Assembly: GCF_005116575.1 (NCBI RefSeq) | Contig: NZ_SWCN01000004.1 | Location: 62,001 to 126,000, forward strand | From: Desulforhopalus sp. IMCC35007 | GTDB taxonomy: Bacteria; Desulfobacterota; Desulfobulbia; Desulfobulbales; Desulfocapsaceae | Direction of reading: 5' to 3' | DNA length: 64,000 nt | Shown here: positions 18,433 to 29,000 of the stretch, one piece after another | How positions within the stretch are numbered: position 1 is the first letter of the stretch | Layout of the letters: every line of letters starts with the position of its first letter | The notes under the pieces: generated by a model | Told to the model about the DNA's origin: nothing | Seen by the model: the letters and a program-made list of their open reading frames with translations, nothing else | Databases searched by the model: none | Program-made: the position numbers and the translations under genes

Positions 18433-19464
18433 ATGCATAGAATCTGCACCCTGTTTGTAATAATAATATCATGTATACTTTTATCTGGAGAATCTGGAAT
18501 GGCTAATTCTAACCTCAAAGATGGTCTTTACGCCAAATTTGACACCGCAAAAGGCGAAATTATCTGCCTTCTCGAATACGAAAAAACACCACTGACCGTT
18601 ACAAATTTTGTAGCTTTAGCTGAAGGCACCAAGGATCTTGGCGGAGGCGCAAAAGCAAAAGGGGATAAATTTTATGATGATTTAAAATTTCACCGTGTAA
18701 TCCCTGATTTTATGATACAAGGTGGTTGCCCGCTGGGCACCGGTACCGGTGGTCCAGGATACACCTTTCCAGATGAAATTGACCCCAGCCTCAAGCACTC
18801 CTCGCCCGGAGTTCTCTCCATGGCCAATGCCGGCCCCGGAACCAATGGCAGTCAGTTCTTCATCACCCATGTGCCAACGCCATGGCTTGATGGCAAACAC
18901 ACTGTTTTCGGACACGTGGTTTCAGGGATGGATGTTGTAAACAAGATTGAAGGAAATGATCTTATCAACTCTGTCACCATCATTCGAGTCGGGGAAAAAG
19001 CTGAAAATTTTGTGGCCAATCAGGAAACTTTTGATAACCTTCTCGCAAATCTGGATAAGGTGAAGCGAGAAAAAGAGATGGCTGCCATGGAGGCTGAACA
19101 GGAAGCCATCAAAAAGCAGTGGCCTGATGCAGTAACTACCCCTTCAGGTCTCAAATATGTCGTGGTTGAAGAAGGCCAGGGCGAGACTCCTCAGATAGGC
19201 GCAGTCGTTACCGTCCACTATACCGGCAAACTTCTTGATGGCAAAAAATTCGACAGCTCCTACGACAGGGGTCAGCCGATAGACTTTCCTGTTGGCAAAG
19301 GACAGGTCATAAAAGGCTGGGAAGAAGCGTTGCTTGGCATGAAAAAAGGTGAAAAGCGAGTACTCATCATCCCATCAGACCTGGGCTACGGTCCTGCCGG
19401 TCGCGGTCCGATTCCACCTAACGCCACCATGATTTTTGATGTGGAGCTTGTCAATTTCCAATAA
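18433..19464 (+). CDS. Secreted cyclophilin-FKBP dual peptidyl-prolyl isomerase
   Basis: The 343-residue protein is predicted to catalyse proline cis-trans isomerisation outside the cytoplasm. A hydrophobic signal segment (about 5-24) leads into a cyclophilin domain (about 30-195), with [28 protein letters not shown] and LDGKHTVFG carrying the catalytic Arg and substrate-binding residues. A charged helical linker rich in Glu and Lys (about 200-225) follows. An FKBP domain completes the protein (about 232-343; [42 protein letters not shown]). Both active sites look intact. Such fusions occur in a few anaerobes and Bacteroidetes. The ATG at 18433 follows AAAGGAGAA. An intrinsic terminator directly follows. 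Confidence 0.93.
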   Translation: MHRICTLFVIIISCILLSGESGMANSNLKDGLYAKFDTAKGEIICLLEYEKTPLTVTNFVALAEGTKDLGGGAKAKGDKFYDDLKFHRVIPDFMIQGGCPLGTGTGGPGYTFPDEIDPSLKHSSPGVLSMANAGPGTNGSQFFITHVPTPWLDGKHTVFGHVVSGMDVVNKIEGNDLINSVTIIRVGEKAENFVANQETFDNLLANLDKVKREKEMAAMEAEQEAIKKQWPDAVTTPSGLKYVVVEEGQGETPQIGAVVTVHYTGKLLDGKKFDSSYDRGQPIDFPVGKGQVIKGWEEALLGMKKGEKRVLIIPSDLGYGPAGRGPIPPNATMIFDVELVNFQ

Positions 19465-19490
19465 TCTCTCCGCTCACACTGGCTGCACAA

Positions 19491-19532
19491 AAGCCCCATT
19501 GTCCTCTATTGGACAATGGGACTTTTATTTTG
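19491..19532 (+). terminator. Intrinsic terminator after cyclophilin-FKBP gene
   Basis: A perfect 10-bp stem (19495-19504 with 19511-19520) has a 6-base loop and is flanked by AAAAG/CTTTT. It is followed by a U-rich tail, 30 bases after the stop codon. Confidence 0.88.
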
Positions 19533-19764
19533 TATTCCCGTACACCTATCATTTACCGAATCTTTTCTTGTGAGCAAAAATGACAGGCTGTATCATAAGC
19601 CTGTGATGACACAGGCAGCGCGTATTTTATAATGTCAATTTTACTACACTGGTAACAAGTCATTTTACAGATACGGATAGTAGCCTCCAACGCAGATATA
19701 CAATATACGCCGCTATCATTAATTTATTCAAGATATTAGGTTTATAGCTTCATCAAGGGATTTT

Positions 19765-20250
19765 ATGACAGAACTCATTTGGAAACAATCGTATAATACA
19801 GGGATTCATGAAATAGATATCCAACACAGGCAGCTCCTCGACTACGTCAACCAACTTGATACGGCACGAAAGCTGAACAGTAGAACAAAAGTAAAAAATG
19901 TCATTGAAGGGATGGCAGATTATACGCTGTCACACTTTGCCTTTGAAGAAGCCCTCATGGAACAGGCGAATTATCCTTTCACAGGGCCCCATCGGCACAT
20001 CCACAAAACTCTCATAGCCCGGGTTGTCACATTCAGTGAGCGATTTAAAGCCGGCGAAGATATCGCAGATGAATTCCACGCACTTCTCAGGCGATGGTTG
20101 ATTAATCACATCCAGCGTGACGATGCCGCGTATGTCAAACCAGTCCGGGCACATCTCAGGGCAATAGAACAGGAGAAAGCCAGCTCTATGGAAAAAAAAG
20201 ATCCGTCGAGCTGGCTGTCGAGGGTGGCAAAGAAATTCTTTGGAGGTTGA
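19765..20250 (+). CDS. Bacteriohemerythrin
   Basis: This is an oxygen-binding non-haem di-iron protein, common in anaerobes and microaerophiles, probably for oxygen sensing, scavenging or delivery. The 161-residue protein shows the four-helix hemerythrin ligand set: H21 in IHEIDIQH, H57 and E61 in HFAFEE, H76 and H80 in HRHIH, and a His and Asp in NHIQRDD. The C-terminal tail (about 140-161) is basic and amphipathic (SWLSRVAKKFFGG), which may contact membrane or partner. The ATG at 19765 follows AAGGGA. It appears monocistronic, with a likely terminator at 20329. No chemoreceptor or diguanylate cyclase domain is attached. Confidence 0.95.
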   Translation: MTELIWKQSYNTGIHEIDIQHRQLLDYVNQLDTARKLNSRTKVKNVIEGMADYTLSHFAFEEALMEQANYPFTGPHRHIHKTLIARVVTFSERFKAGEDIADEFHALLRRWLINHIQRDDAAYVKPVRAHLRAIEQEKASSMEKKDPSSWLSRVAKKFFGG

Positions 20251-20328
20251 TGCAAACCTGTACGGGGTTGTCGCTATTATAAAAAATCAAGTTGCAAAGG
20301 GCTTCCACCTCTTTGCCCTGACCAACCC

Positions 20329-20354
20329 GGAGTTCCAAAAAAGAACTCCTTTTG
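20329..20354 (+). terminator. Probable terminator after bacteriohemerythrin
   Basis: A 7-bp perfect stem (20329-20335 with 20343-20349) has a 7-base loop and is followed by TTTTG. The tract is short, so strength is uncertain. Confidence 0.55.
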
Positions 20355-20464
20355 TTGGAGGCGGGCGGCTCTCCGGGTCTTTCAACCATTAAAGATGTGC
20401 TTAAGATATCGACACCTGCACGGTTGACGACTCGGTTATGAGCTACACAGATTCACGAATGTGA

Positions 20465-21442
20465 CTAGTACTTCAGCCCAATCCTCTCACGAACGAGATC
20501 CATCGTTACACTTGCTTTTTCTCGCGCTTTATCTCTACCTTTCCTCAAAATCTGCCGGACCATTTCAGGATCAGCCATATATTCTTTTTTCTTTTCTCTG
20601 GCCACCCCGAAGGTGTCGTTTAACAGATCGAGCAGTTCAAGCTTCAAATAACCATATGCCGCACCACCATTAACGTAGAGCCCGCGGATTTCTTCCATTC
20701 GTTCTTTTGAAGCAAAGAGCTGCATCATCTGATAGAGATTACAGGTATCCGGATCTTTAGGATCATCTACAGGTTTGGCATCGGTCTCAATGGCCATGAC
20801 CCGTTTTTTCAACTCCTTGCCTTCCATAAAAATAGGGATGGTGTTGCCGTAGGATTTGCTCATCTTCTGGCCGTCAAGGCCAGGTACAGTAGCCGTCGAT
20901 TCACTGATGGCCGGCTCCGGGACTACAAAGGTTTCTCCATATTGATTATTAAACTTCATGGCAAGATCCCGTGCGACCTCAAGATGCTGCTTTTGATCTT
21001 TGCCAACTGGCACACGATCTGCCTGGTATAACAGGATATCTGCTGCCATTAAAACGGGATAGGCAAAAAGACCATGGCTGGCAGCAATACCTTTAGCCAC
21101 CTTATCTTTATAAGAGTGGCAGCGCTCAAGTAACCCCATTGGAGTGAGTGTCGACAAAGCCCATGACAGCTCACAAACTTCAGGAACATCAGATTGTACC
21201 CAGAAAATACATTTTTCCGGATCAAGACCAAGTGCCAGGAAATCAGCTGCAGCCTCCAGAGTGCCCTTCGCAAGTTTTTCCCTATCGTGCACTGATGTGA
21301 GCGCGTGCAGATCGACGATAAAAACATACAATTCAGAAGTCTCCATGTTGGAGATCATAGTCTGCATCATACCAAAATAATTACCAATATGTAATTGGCC
21401 TGAGGGTTGGATTCCAGATAGTATTTTCATTGTTCTTTTCAA
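20465..21442 (-). CDS. trpS: Tryptophanyl-tRNA synthetase
   Basis: This class I aminoacyl-tRNA synthetase charges tRNA-Trp. The 325-residue length is usual for bacterial TrpS. The class I signatures are HIGN near residue 17 (PSGQLHIGNYFG) and KMSKS near residue 195 (GLDGQKMSKSYGN). The tryptophan pocket segment YVFIVDLHALT and the QSDVPEV strand are also present. The frame begins with Met-Lys-Arg-Thr-Met; either ATG may be used. No Trp attenuator or T-box was seen upstream. It lies downstream of dnaK, separated by that operon's terminator, so it should have its own promoter. Confidence 0.97.
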   Translation of the reverse strand: MKRTMKILSGIQPSGQLHIGNYFGMMQTMISNMETSELYVFIVDLHALTSVHDREKLAKGTLEAAADFLALGLDPEKCIFWVQSDVPEVCELSWALSTLTPMGLLERCHSYKDKVAKGIAASHGLFAYPVLMAADILLYQADRVPVGKDQKQHLEVARDLAMKFNNQYGETFVVPEPAISESTATVPGLDGQKMSKSYGNTIPIFMEGKELKKRVMAIETDAKPVDDPKDPDTCNLYQMMQLFASKERMEEIRGLYVNGGAAYGYLKLELLDLLNDTFGVAREKKKEYMADPEMVRQILRKGRDKAREKASVTMDLVRERIGLKY

Positions 21443-21664
21443 TAATTTATAAATTTAGACGATTGATAAACCCGTAAAATGTCTTTACACCACACGGGGA
21501 TAATGATGGAAATAAGGTAATATGCAAGACGCGGTGTTTTCAGGCAGCGTCTCAAATCTACTTTAAGTATATTGATCCTCTGATAAAAACGTCCACTAAA
21601 AGACTGACCTTCCCTTCGCCGCTGTCTCTATCTGCATAACGTAGAAGGGCTACAATAACGCAAA

Positions 21665-21712
21665 AACAAAAAAAAGGGGAGTAGAGAAAACAACCTTCTC
21701 CACTCCCCTTAA
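21665..21712 (-). terminator. Intrinsic terminator of the grpE-dnaK operon
   Basis: The 15-base arms 21674-21688 and 21696-21710 pair with a single G-U on the minus strand. They are followed by a run of eight Ts, then GTTTTTG. It lies about 30 bases after the dnaK stop. Confidence 0.88.
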
Positions 21713-21740
21713 AACGATCAAGGCTTACACAGTTTCCTGC

Positions 21741-23648
21741 TTATTTTACCTCTTCGAAATCGGCGTCTACCACGTCGTCATCGTCGTCCTTCTTTGGTTT
21801 TGCACTACCTTCAGCACCCGCTGCACTTTCAGGATTTTCCTTGGATGCTTGCTGGTACATCATTTCGGCAAGTTTGTGCGATGCCTGGGTAAGTGCTTCA
21901 ACAGCTGCCTTAATGGCATCAACATCATCACTGTCTTTGAGTTTATTGACGTTTTCAATTTCCCGTTCAACGTTCGCCTTGGTTTCCGCATCAACCTTGT
22001 CGCCAAGATCTTTCAGACTCTTTTCTGTTGCGTGAACCATCGCGTCTGCTGAGTTTCTGGTTTCGACCAACTCCTTACGACGCTTGTCTTCCTCTGCGTG
22101 AAGCTCGGCATCTTTGGTCATACGATCGATCTCATCCTGGGTTAAACCAGATGATGCAGTAATCTTGATGGACTGCTCTTTACCGGTGCCGAGATCTTTT
22201 GCAGAAACAGCAAGAATACCGTTGGCATCAAGATCAAAGGTAACTTCAATCTGTGGTACACCACGGGGTGCAGGTGGGATGTCAGAGAGTTCAAAGCGAC
22301 CAATAGTCTTGTTGTCCTGGGCCATTTCACGTTCCCCTTGCAGCACGTGAATGGAAACGGCAGGCTGACTATCGGCAGCGGTAGAGAAGATCTGACTTTT
22401 CTTGGTTGGAACCGTCGTATTCTTCTCGATCAGTTTTGTGGTCACACCACCGAGGGTCTCGATTCCAAGTGACAGAGGTGTTACGTCAAGCAGAAGAACA
22501 TCTTTCACATCACCCTGAAGAACACCACCCTGAATGGCTGCACCAATGGCTACAACTTCATCTGGATTCACACCTTTGTGTGGCTCTTTACCAAAAATCT
22601 CCTTAACCTTCTCCTGAACTAAAGGCATACGGGTCATGCCACCAACGAGAATTACTTCATCAATTTCAGAGGCCTTCAAGCCTGCGTCTTTGAGTGCAGT
22701 AACACAGGGACCAACACATCGTTCAATCAGGTCGCCAACCAGACTCTCAAGTTTGGCACGGCTGAGTTTGAGGTTGAGGTGCTTGGGACCGGAGGCATCT
22801 GCCGTAATGAATGGCAGGTTAATATCGGTTTCTTTCGTGGTGGAAAGCTCCATTTTTGCTTTTTCAGCTTCCTCTTTGAGGCGCTGAAGTGCCATCTTAT
22901 CATTTCTGAGATCGATTCCCTGCTGGCGTTTGAACTCATCAGCAAGCCAGTTGACGATTCTCATGTCAAAATCTTCACCACCAAGGAAGGTATCACCATT
23001 TGTGGATTTTACTTCGAAGACGCCATCGCCGATCTCGAGAATGGACACATCAAAAGTACCACCACCGAGGTCAAATACGGCAATTTTTTCCTCACCTTTT
23101 TTATCAAGACCGTAGGCCAGAGATGCAGCAGTTGGCTCGTTGATAATACGTTGAACGTTAAGCCCTGCAATCTTACCCGCATCTTTCGTTGCCTGACGTT
23201 GTGAGTCATTAAAGTAGGCAGGTACAGTAACAACTGCATCCGTTACCTCTTCGCCCAGATATTCTTCAGCGGTCTGCTTCATCTTGGCAAGAATCATGGC
23301 GGAAATTTCTGCCGGCCTGTACACCTTACCTCCAACATCTACAGATACACTGCCGTTGGTGCCTTCGACAATCGCAAAAGGACTGATATCTATCGAACGT
23401 TTCACCTCACCATCTGTAAATTTACGTCCAATAAGTCTTTTTACTGCATAAAGCGTACGGGTTGGATTGGTCACAGCCTGACGCTTTGCCACCTGTCCGA
23501 CCAGACGCTCATCATTATCAGTAAAAGCCACCACAGAAGGAGTCGTCCTGTTACCCTCAACGTTGGCAATAACCTTTGGATCGCCACCTTCCATAATAGC
23601 TACACAAGAATTGGTGGTACCCAGGTCAATTCCAATAATCTTACCCAT
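21741..23648 (-). CDS. dnaK: Molecular chaperone DnaK (Hsp70)
   Basis: This ATP-dependent chaperone folds nascent and stress-denatured proteins with DnaJ and GrpE. The 635-residue protein is full length. The nucleotide-binding domain starts [17 protein letters not shown] and carries [12 protein letters not shown] and the VGGMTRMP phosphate loop. The substrate-binding beta domain follows the [16 protein letters not shown] linker. The helical lid ends in an acidic tail ([17 protein letters not shown]). The ATG at 23648 follows AAGGAGAAAGAAG, an excellent ribosome-binding site. It lies 169 bases after grpE and is probably cotranscribed from the promoter at 24511. No dnaJ or hrcA gene is in the window. 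Confidence 0.99.
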   Translation of the reverse strand: MGKIIGIDLGTTNSCVAIMEGGDPKVIANVEGNRTTPSVVAFTDNDERLVGQVAKRQAVTNPTRTLYAVKRLIGRKFTDGEVKRSIDISPFAIVEGTNGSVSVDVGGKVYRPAEISAMILAKMKQTAEEYLGEEVTDAVVTVPAYFNDSQRQATKDAGKIAGLNVQRIINEPTAASLAYGLDKKGEEKIAVFDLGGGTFDVSILEIGDGVFEVKSTNGDTFLGGEDFDMRIVNWLADEFKRQQGIDLRNDKMALQRLKEEAEKAKMELSTTKETDINLPFITADASGPKHLNLKLSRAKLESLVGDLIERCVGPCVTALKDAGLKASEIDEVILVGGMTRMPLVQEKVKEIFGKEPHKGVNPDEVVAIGAAIQGGVLQGDVKDVLLLDVTPLSLGIETLGGVTTKLIEKNTTVPTKKSQIFSTAADSQPAVSIHVLQGEREMAQDNKTIGRFELSDIPPAPRGVPQIEVTFDLDANGILAVSAKDLGTGKEQSIKITASSGLTQDEIDRMTKDAELHAEEDKRRKELVETRNSADAMVHATEKSLKDLGDKVDAETKANVEREIENVNKLKDSDDVDAIKAAVEALTQASHKLAEMMYQQASKENPESAAGAEGSAKPKKDDDDDVVDADFEEVK

Positions 23649-23817
23649 CTTCTTTCTCCTTAAATCATTCTCAGCGGATTATATATCCATCCAGCATTGC
23701 TCAAAGTGTTTTTTATTGCTCTACCCATGGTAGTGGCAACCTCTTTTAAGGTTGTCATCCTCACGGGTTTGTCAAGTGATCACGACCTGTTTTCAACACA
23801 TGTGTCCAGCCAGGTTC

Positions 23818-24420
23818 TTACGCCTTTTTGCCTGATGAAACAACGACTTTAGCTGCTCGAAGCAACCTGTCTTTATAATAGTAACCTTTCTCGAATTCAG
23901 TGATAACATGGTTTTCAGGAATCGTGTCGTGAGAATCCATGGTAAGAGCCTCCTGATGTTTGGGGTCAAAGGGTTCTCCAACACTGTTGATGGCCTTCAC
24001 CTCAAACTTTTCAAGTGTGGCAAGAAGACTCTTTAAGGTCAACTGTACCCCCTCCAAAAGGGCGCTCAGGTTTTTCTCCGCATCAGCACCTTCGATCACC
24101 CCCTGACTCAGAGCACGCTCAAGGTTATCAACCGTTGGAAGCATTTCTCTCAGTATGGTTTCTCCAGCATATTTAAGGCTCGCCAGGCGTTCACGTTCTA
24201 CACGCTTTTTAAAATTTTCATTTTCCGCAGCCGCACGCAACATCCTGTCATGGAGTTCTGCAATCTGATCCTTTGCTTCAGCCAGTTCCTGTTCAACATT
24301 TCGCTCGCCGTCTTCTGTCTGCACATCATGATCGGCTTCCAGCTCATTTATATCAGCCGCTTCACCATCAGCGACTACCGTTTCGTCTTGGAGTTCTTCG
24401 TTTACCTTTACCTCGCTCAC
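23818..24420 (-). CDS. grpE: Nucleotide exchange factor GrpE
   Basis: GrpE releases ADP from DnaK. The 200-residue protein has an acidic, low-complexity N terminus (about 1-45), a long coiled coil (about 45-95; LAEAKDQIAELHDRMLRAAAENENFKKR) and the conserved beta-domain. That domain shows LPTVDNLERAL, the FDPKHQEAL signature and VITEFEKGYYYKDRLLRAAKVVVS. These are diagnostic of GrpE. It is first in the grpE-dnaK operon, preceded by a good sigma-70-like promoter. No CIRCE operator was found upstream, so HrcA control is not supported by the sequence. Confidence 0.97.
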   Translation of the reverse strand: MSEVKVNEELQDETVVADGEAADINELEADHDVQTEDGERNVEQELAEAKDQIAELHDRMLRAAAENENFKKRVERERLASLKYAGETILREMLPTVDNLERALSQGVIEGADAEKNLSALLEGVQLTLKSLLATLEKFEVKAINSVGEPFDPKHQEALTMDSHDTIPENHVITEFEKGYYYKDRLLRAAKVVVSSGKKA

Positions 24421-24510
24421 CTACTCCTCCATTTTTCTCCAATTCTTGTTTCAGGCACAACTTCTGCTTAAAAAACGCTTTTCCGCCTGACCATTTCAAA
24501 ACCTGAGCCA

Positions 24511-24539
24511 ACAATAAGTAGCGGGTTTTTCCTTGTCAA
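24511..24539 (-). promoter_or_regulatory. Sigma-70-type promoter of grpE-dnaK
   Basis: On the minus strand, a perfect TTGACA (24539-24534) is followed by a 17-base spacer and TATTGT (24516-24511, 4 of 6 to TATAAT), about 90 bases upstream of the grpE ATG. No sigma-32-type CCCCAT box was found at the expected place. Confidence 0.7.
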
Positions 24540-24692
24540 GTGACGGGGAATCAATAAAAACAACACAGGATTATCTGTTGATTTTTATGATTTTTTTGGG
24601 CCAAAGGAATACAAACAATATCGGCGGAAAACCTAGAAACCCCTCTGACACGACAAGGGTCAAAAACACGAAAACATTACGACATTTGCTAA

Positions 24693-26051
24693 TTAGGACT
24701 GGTTATGATATCTATTGAGCTTGTTCTGCAGGGTCTTACGGGTGATCCCGAGGCGACGGGCTGCTTCACTTTTATTCCCATCCGTCTCTTTAATGGTTTT
24801 CATGATCAACTGTTTCTCTGCGTCAAAGAGCGAGGTTGGGCTTTGATCATCAACCTCATCTTCTTTCAGAGATATCTTCTGGATAGGCAGAGGGAGGCTC
24901 TTTTCTGTCAACTCCGATCCCCGCATCAGTATTATCCCGCGCTCAATTGCATTTTCCAGCTCCCTCACATTGCCAGGCCAGCTATACTGCTTGAGATATT
25001 TCATACATTGATCTGTAATTTTATCGAGTGCCCTTCTGTTTTTTTTCGCAAACTTTTCAGCAAAATGTTCAACGAGCAGGGCAATGTCTGAAGATCGCTC
25101 TCTCAGCGGTGGAACAGTCAGCATCACCACATTGAGGCGATAGTAGAGATCTTCCCTGAATCTGCCTGCGGCGACCTCCTCCTCCAGATCTCTGTTTGTG
25201 GCTGCAATGATACGCACATCCACAGAAATTGTTTCTTCCCCACCAACTCTCTGCAGTTCCTGCTCTTGTAATACACGCAATAGTTTAACCTGCATTGCCT
25301 GGGAAGTATCACCTATCTCATCTAAAAACAACGTCCCACCATCAGCCTGAACGAATTTTCCTTCACGTCGTTTTTCAGCCCCGGTAAAAGCCCCCTTTTC
25401 ATGACCAAACAATTCAGATTCCAACAGATTTTCAACAATAGCGGCACAGTTCACCTTCACAAAGGGCTTCCCCCGCCTCTCCGAATTATTATGCAGTGCC
25501 TCGGCAACCAGTTCCTTGCCGGTTCCTGACTCTCCATAAATAAGTACAGTAGCCTCGGTGGGAGCCACATAACCTACCATATCAAGCAGTTCAAGCATCG
25601 GTTTAGAGGCTCCTATAATCTCAGTGTCAAGCACGTTCTCTGCTCGATGGGTCCGCTGCTTATTGTTTGCAACCTGATGATGATCGACTGCCCGCATCAG
25701 GGTGAGGCGCAGCCGTTCAAAATCCAGAGGCTTGGTCAAATAATCATGGGCTCCCTGCTGAATCGCCTCCACTGCGTCGTCAACGGAAGAATAGGCCGTC
25801 ATAATTATTACCGGCAGGGTCGGATTAATCGCCTGGATACGGCTAAAGGCTTCCCGACCATCCATTTTTGTCATGCGCACATCCATCAACACCGCATCGT
25901 AACTGTGATTTTCAACTGCAGCAACCGCCGTTGTTCCATCGTCTGCCTGGGCACAACTCCAGCCCCACTCAGTAAGCATTGAGACAAGCATGAATCGATG
26001 AACCTGATCGTCATCCACGACAAGAACTTTTACTGACTTATTTTTAACCAT
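24693..26051 (-). CDS. NtrC-family sigma-54-dependent response regulator
   Basis: The 452-residue transcription activator has three modules. An N-terminal receiver domain (about 8-120) has the DDD acidic pocket, phospho-acceptor Asp in VLMDVRM, a Thr in IMTAYSS and Lys in LTKPL. A AAA+ sigma-54-interacting domain (about 145-380) has Walker A GESGTGKE, the intact GAFTGA loop, LFLDEIGD and the WPGNVRELEN signature. A C-terminal Fis-type helix-turn-helix (about 410-452) reads GNKSEAARRLGITRKTLQNKL. Overall it resembles ZraR/HydG. Its histidine kinase is not in the window. It starts 41 bases after tamB on the same strand, so tamA-tamB-regulator may form one transcript. Its target genes are unknown. 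Confidence 0.95.
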   Translation of the reverse strand: MVKNKSVKVLVVDDDQVHRFMLVSMLTEWGWSCAQADDGTTAVAAVENHSYDAVLMDVRMTKMDGREAFSRIQAINPTLPVIIMTAYSSVDDAVEAIQQGAHDYLTKPLDFERLRLTLMRAVDHHQVANNKQRTHRAENVLDTEIIGASKPMLELLDMVGYVAPTEATVLIYGESGTGKELVAEALHNNSERRGKPFVKVNCAAIVENLLESELFGHEKGAFTGAEKRREGKFVQADGGTLFLDEIGDTSQAMQVKLLRVLQEQELQRVGGEETISVDVRIIAATNRDLEEEVAAGRFREDLYYRLNVVMLTVPPLRERSSDIALLVEHFAEKFAKKNRRALDKITDQCMKYLKQYSWPGNVRELENAIERGIILMRGSELTEKSLPLPIQKISLKEDEVDDQSPTSLFDAEKQLIMKTIKETDGNKSEAARRLGITRKTLQNKLNRYHNQS

Positions 26052-26092
26052 ATAGTATGACGGGCTTTATCGGCCCATTCCTGTTCTTTAAA

Positions 26093-29000
26093 CTACCGTT
26101 CAAAGGAGTAGATAAGATCGGCCCCGGTTGACTCTGAGGAGCTTCTTGTCTCAACATAAAAGCCGCGACTCAAATCATAACGAACGCGGAACTGACCGAG
26201 CTGGCTGAACATATTCATATCATAGCCTATGTACAAGTCATCAGTGATGCGCTTTCCAACCACCAAGGAAACATCCTGGGCCTTGGTACTGCCTTCAAGA
26301 TGCAGATCATCAATGAACAAAAGCTTTTCCAAGCCATCCATAATCTTCGAACTCCCAGCAAGACCAAGGGTTGTTGCCGCAGCCTCGAGAAGAGAGCTTT
26401 CAGCCTCACTGGAACTGGCAAAGGAATGGCCTACTACCATCTGGGAAAGGATATCGGTATCGTCCATATAAGGGTCCGAGAAAAGGTGATACTGCAGATT
26501 TTGCACAAGGCCATTAATATCAACACCCACCGTATATGCATCATCACGTGCAGTTTCTGCAGTTACAACCTTCTGAGCTCTGATATCCACACCCGGATTA
26601 TCAATAGGTCCACCAGTAAAGAGAATACGGCCCCGGGCAATATCAAGACTCCGGCCATAAAAAGAAAAAGTGGAATCGAGAAGATCCAATTCACCTCTTC
26701 CTGTAATAAATTCTTCGGGAGTAATCTTGACGTTCAAATTCCCCGCCAATCGACCGTTGAGACCGTAACCATCGACCTTTACCTTATCCCCCAGGGCAAC
26801 GTCGAGATCGAGGTAAAAAGGATATCCTTTGCTCACATGAACTTTATCTTCGTCTATGATTACAACATCCTCAGAAACCTTCAATGCCTCACTCAATTCT
26901 TCCGGAGCGATAAGTCCCGAGACAACGGTCACTTTTCCGTGTATCTGACCTTTATTCCTGTTCAGGGTAAGTTCTGCATGGGGATTTACCTTGAAGGTGT
27001 ATTCAGGGAGATCAACCAGAAGGAAATTTTGTCCCTCAAGCTTAAGTACAGCCTCGACGCCGTCCTCACCATCATCAATATGGCCGAAGACATTTATTTG
27101 CCCTTCACCTGAACGGGCTGAACCGCGGACAACAGCACCTGAATCATTACCACTGACTTCAAGCTTGACATTGTCAAGAGTTATACCCTGGTAGGGGAGT
27201 TCAAGGCCTCCTTCCTGCAGGGCCATTTCCCCATATATTTGGGGTTTTCCGAGAGTTCCTGCAAGGGTCAGCGAACTGCTGACCCAGCCCATTGTCTCAA
27301 CGCCATATCCGGTAAAGGCGCTGAGATGATTGAGATAATATTTATCAAGCGTAAGGTTGCCAACGATTGTGCTGGACGAAAGCGGCCTGTCAAATCGACC
27401 GATATCGGCAACCTGCCCAGATAAACGAAGTGTCCCACCTTTTTCTGCCCTGAAAAATAAGTTGAGTCCCAACTGTTCATTTTCCAGATCGGCCGTTAAA
27501 GAGGAATCACTGAGCTGAAAAGTAACATAATCACCCTCAGCCACCTCAAGAAGAGTGTTCAGTTGAGGAAGACTGGCCGTTACCGCTGCAAGGCGAACTC
27601 CGTTCAGATCACCTGCAGCTTCAAGATTTACATCAAGACGGCCGGTGATCGGTGGAAAGCCCAAATCCATGCGACTGAGCTGTTTGAGTTGAAATGCATT
27701 GAGATCCGCAGTAAGAAACCATTCAGGAGTGTCTTTTCGATTCACCTCCCCTGTAAGACAGAGTGTTCCATCTGCACTGGCCTCCGTGCTCTGCAGACAA
27801 AATTGCTTCACCCCCAGACGCTTTTCCAAAAAATCAACGGGCGAATCATCCACCTGCCGCCATGAACCAAAACCTGTCGTTTTCAGCACAAATTCCGAAA
27901 GCTTTCCGCGCCACCCTTCATGATACTTCCCTTCCAGAACAAAGGCCAAAACTCCCTCAGGCCCTGTTAATTTGCTTTTCAGAGAGTGCTCTTCCCTGGT
28001 GCCGGATAAATCGAACCGGGCAGAAGTTAAATCGGCCCCTCCCAGCAGTCCATCATCAATATTGACCTGGCCTTCTACGACACCATCAGGGGCAAGGCTT
28101 ACCTTGAGGTGGCCTGATAGACCCTTCATTTCTGCTTGAGACAGAATAAGATTTTTCCCTGAAAATTGAAGATCAAAGCGTGGTTCCTCTCTAGTACCAC
28201 CAAGGTGACCTCGCAAATCAAGCTCTCCAAAGATATCTTTACCAAGCTCTGAGAGATCGGCTGATGTAACAGCAAACTGCAGTCCGAGCTCTTTTTCCAC
28301 TACCCCGGATACAAGCAGCTGAGATCGACCAAGATTGATACTGAGTCCCGTCGAACTCAACGCACCACCATCAATGGCAATATTGCCGCCACCAGAAAGG
28401 ACATGCCCCTTAAGAGTTCCGGAAAGATCAGAGATTTTCAGAAAACCGGCAGGTATACTTTCCAGCCACTGCAGCTCACTGATGATATTACCGCTTATTT
28501 TGCCGGACAGTTCGGGATTTATAAAGCTTGGATCAAAACCATCAAGATCAACATTTGCTTTCCAGCTGAGTTTATCTTCCCAGAAAAGTCCTGCATTGCG
28601 CACAATGGCAAGCCCTCCCACATCTTCACTATGAAGTTTCAGGTCGTCACTAAAAATCCCATTTTCAGTAAGACCAAGCTTTCCTGTGGCAGACCAGGCG
28701 TATCCGGAAAAAAGCCCCTGCATCGTCTCCAGATCAAAAGAGGCCTCAAGACCTTTTTCGGTGACATCTCCCACACTGTGAAACCGCGACGATACCGTTC
28801 CATCAAAATCCGGAACGAACATGGCAGGTGCAAAATCATTGACCTCAAGATCGGCTTCCCAGGAAAACAATTTTGCCCAGGAGATACTGGCATTTGTGGC
28901 AACCGCAGAACCTTTATCACGATCAATTCGCAGTGAATTGAAGATAATCCCCAGTCCATTGCCGTCAATATTGCTGCGAAGGTGTAAATTGTCCGCGACT

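Noticed and set aside
24421-24540. CIRCE or sigma-32 control of grpE-dnaK
   Set aside because: No TTAGCACTC inverted repeat and no CCCCAT -10 at proper spacing were found; a sigma-70-type promoter explains the region.
26300-27112. 270-residue frame antisense to tamB
   Set aside because: It lies wholly inside a strongly supported TamB gene; composition is that of a shadow frame.
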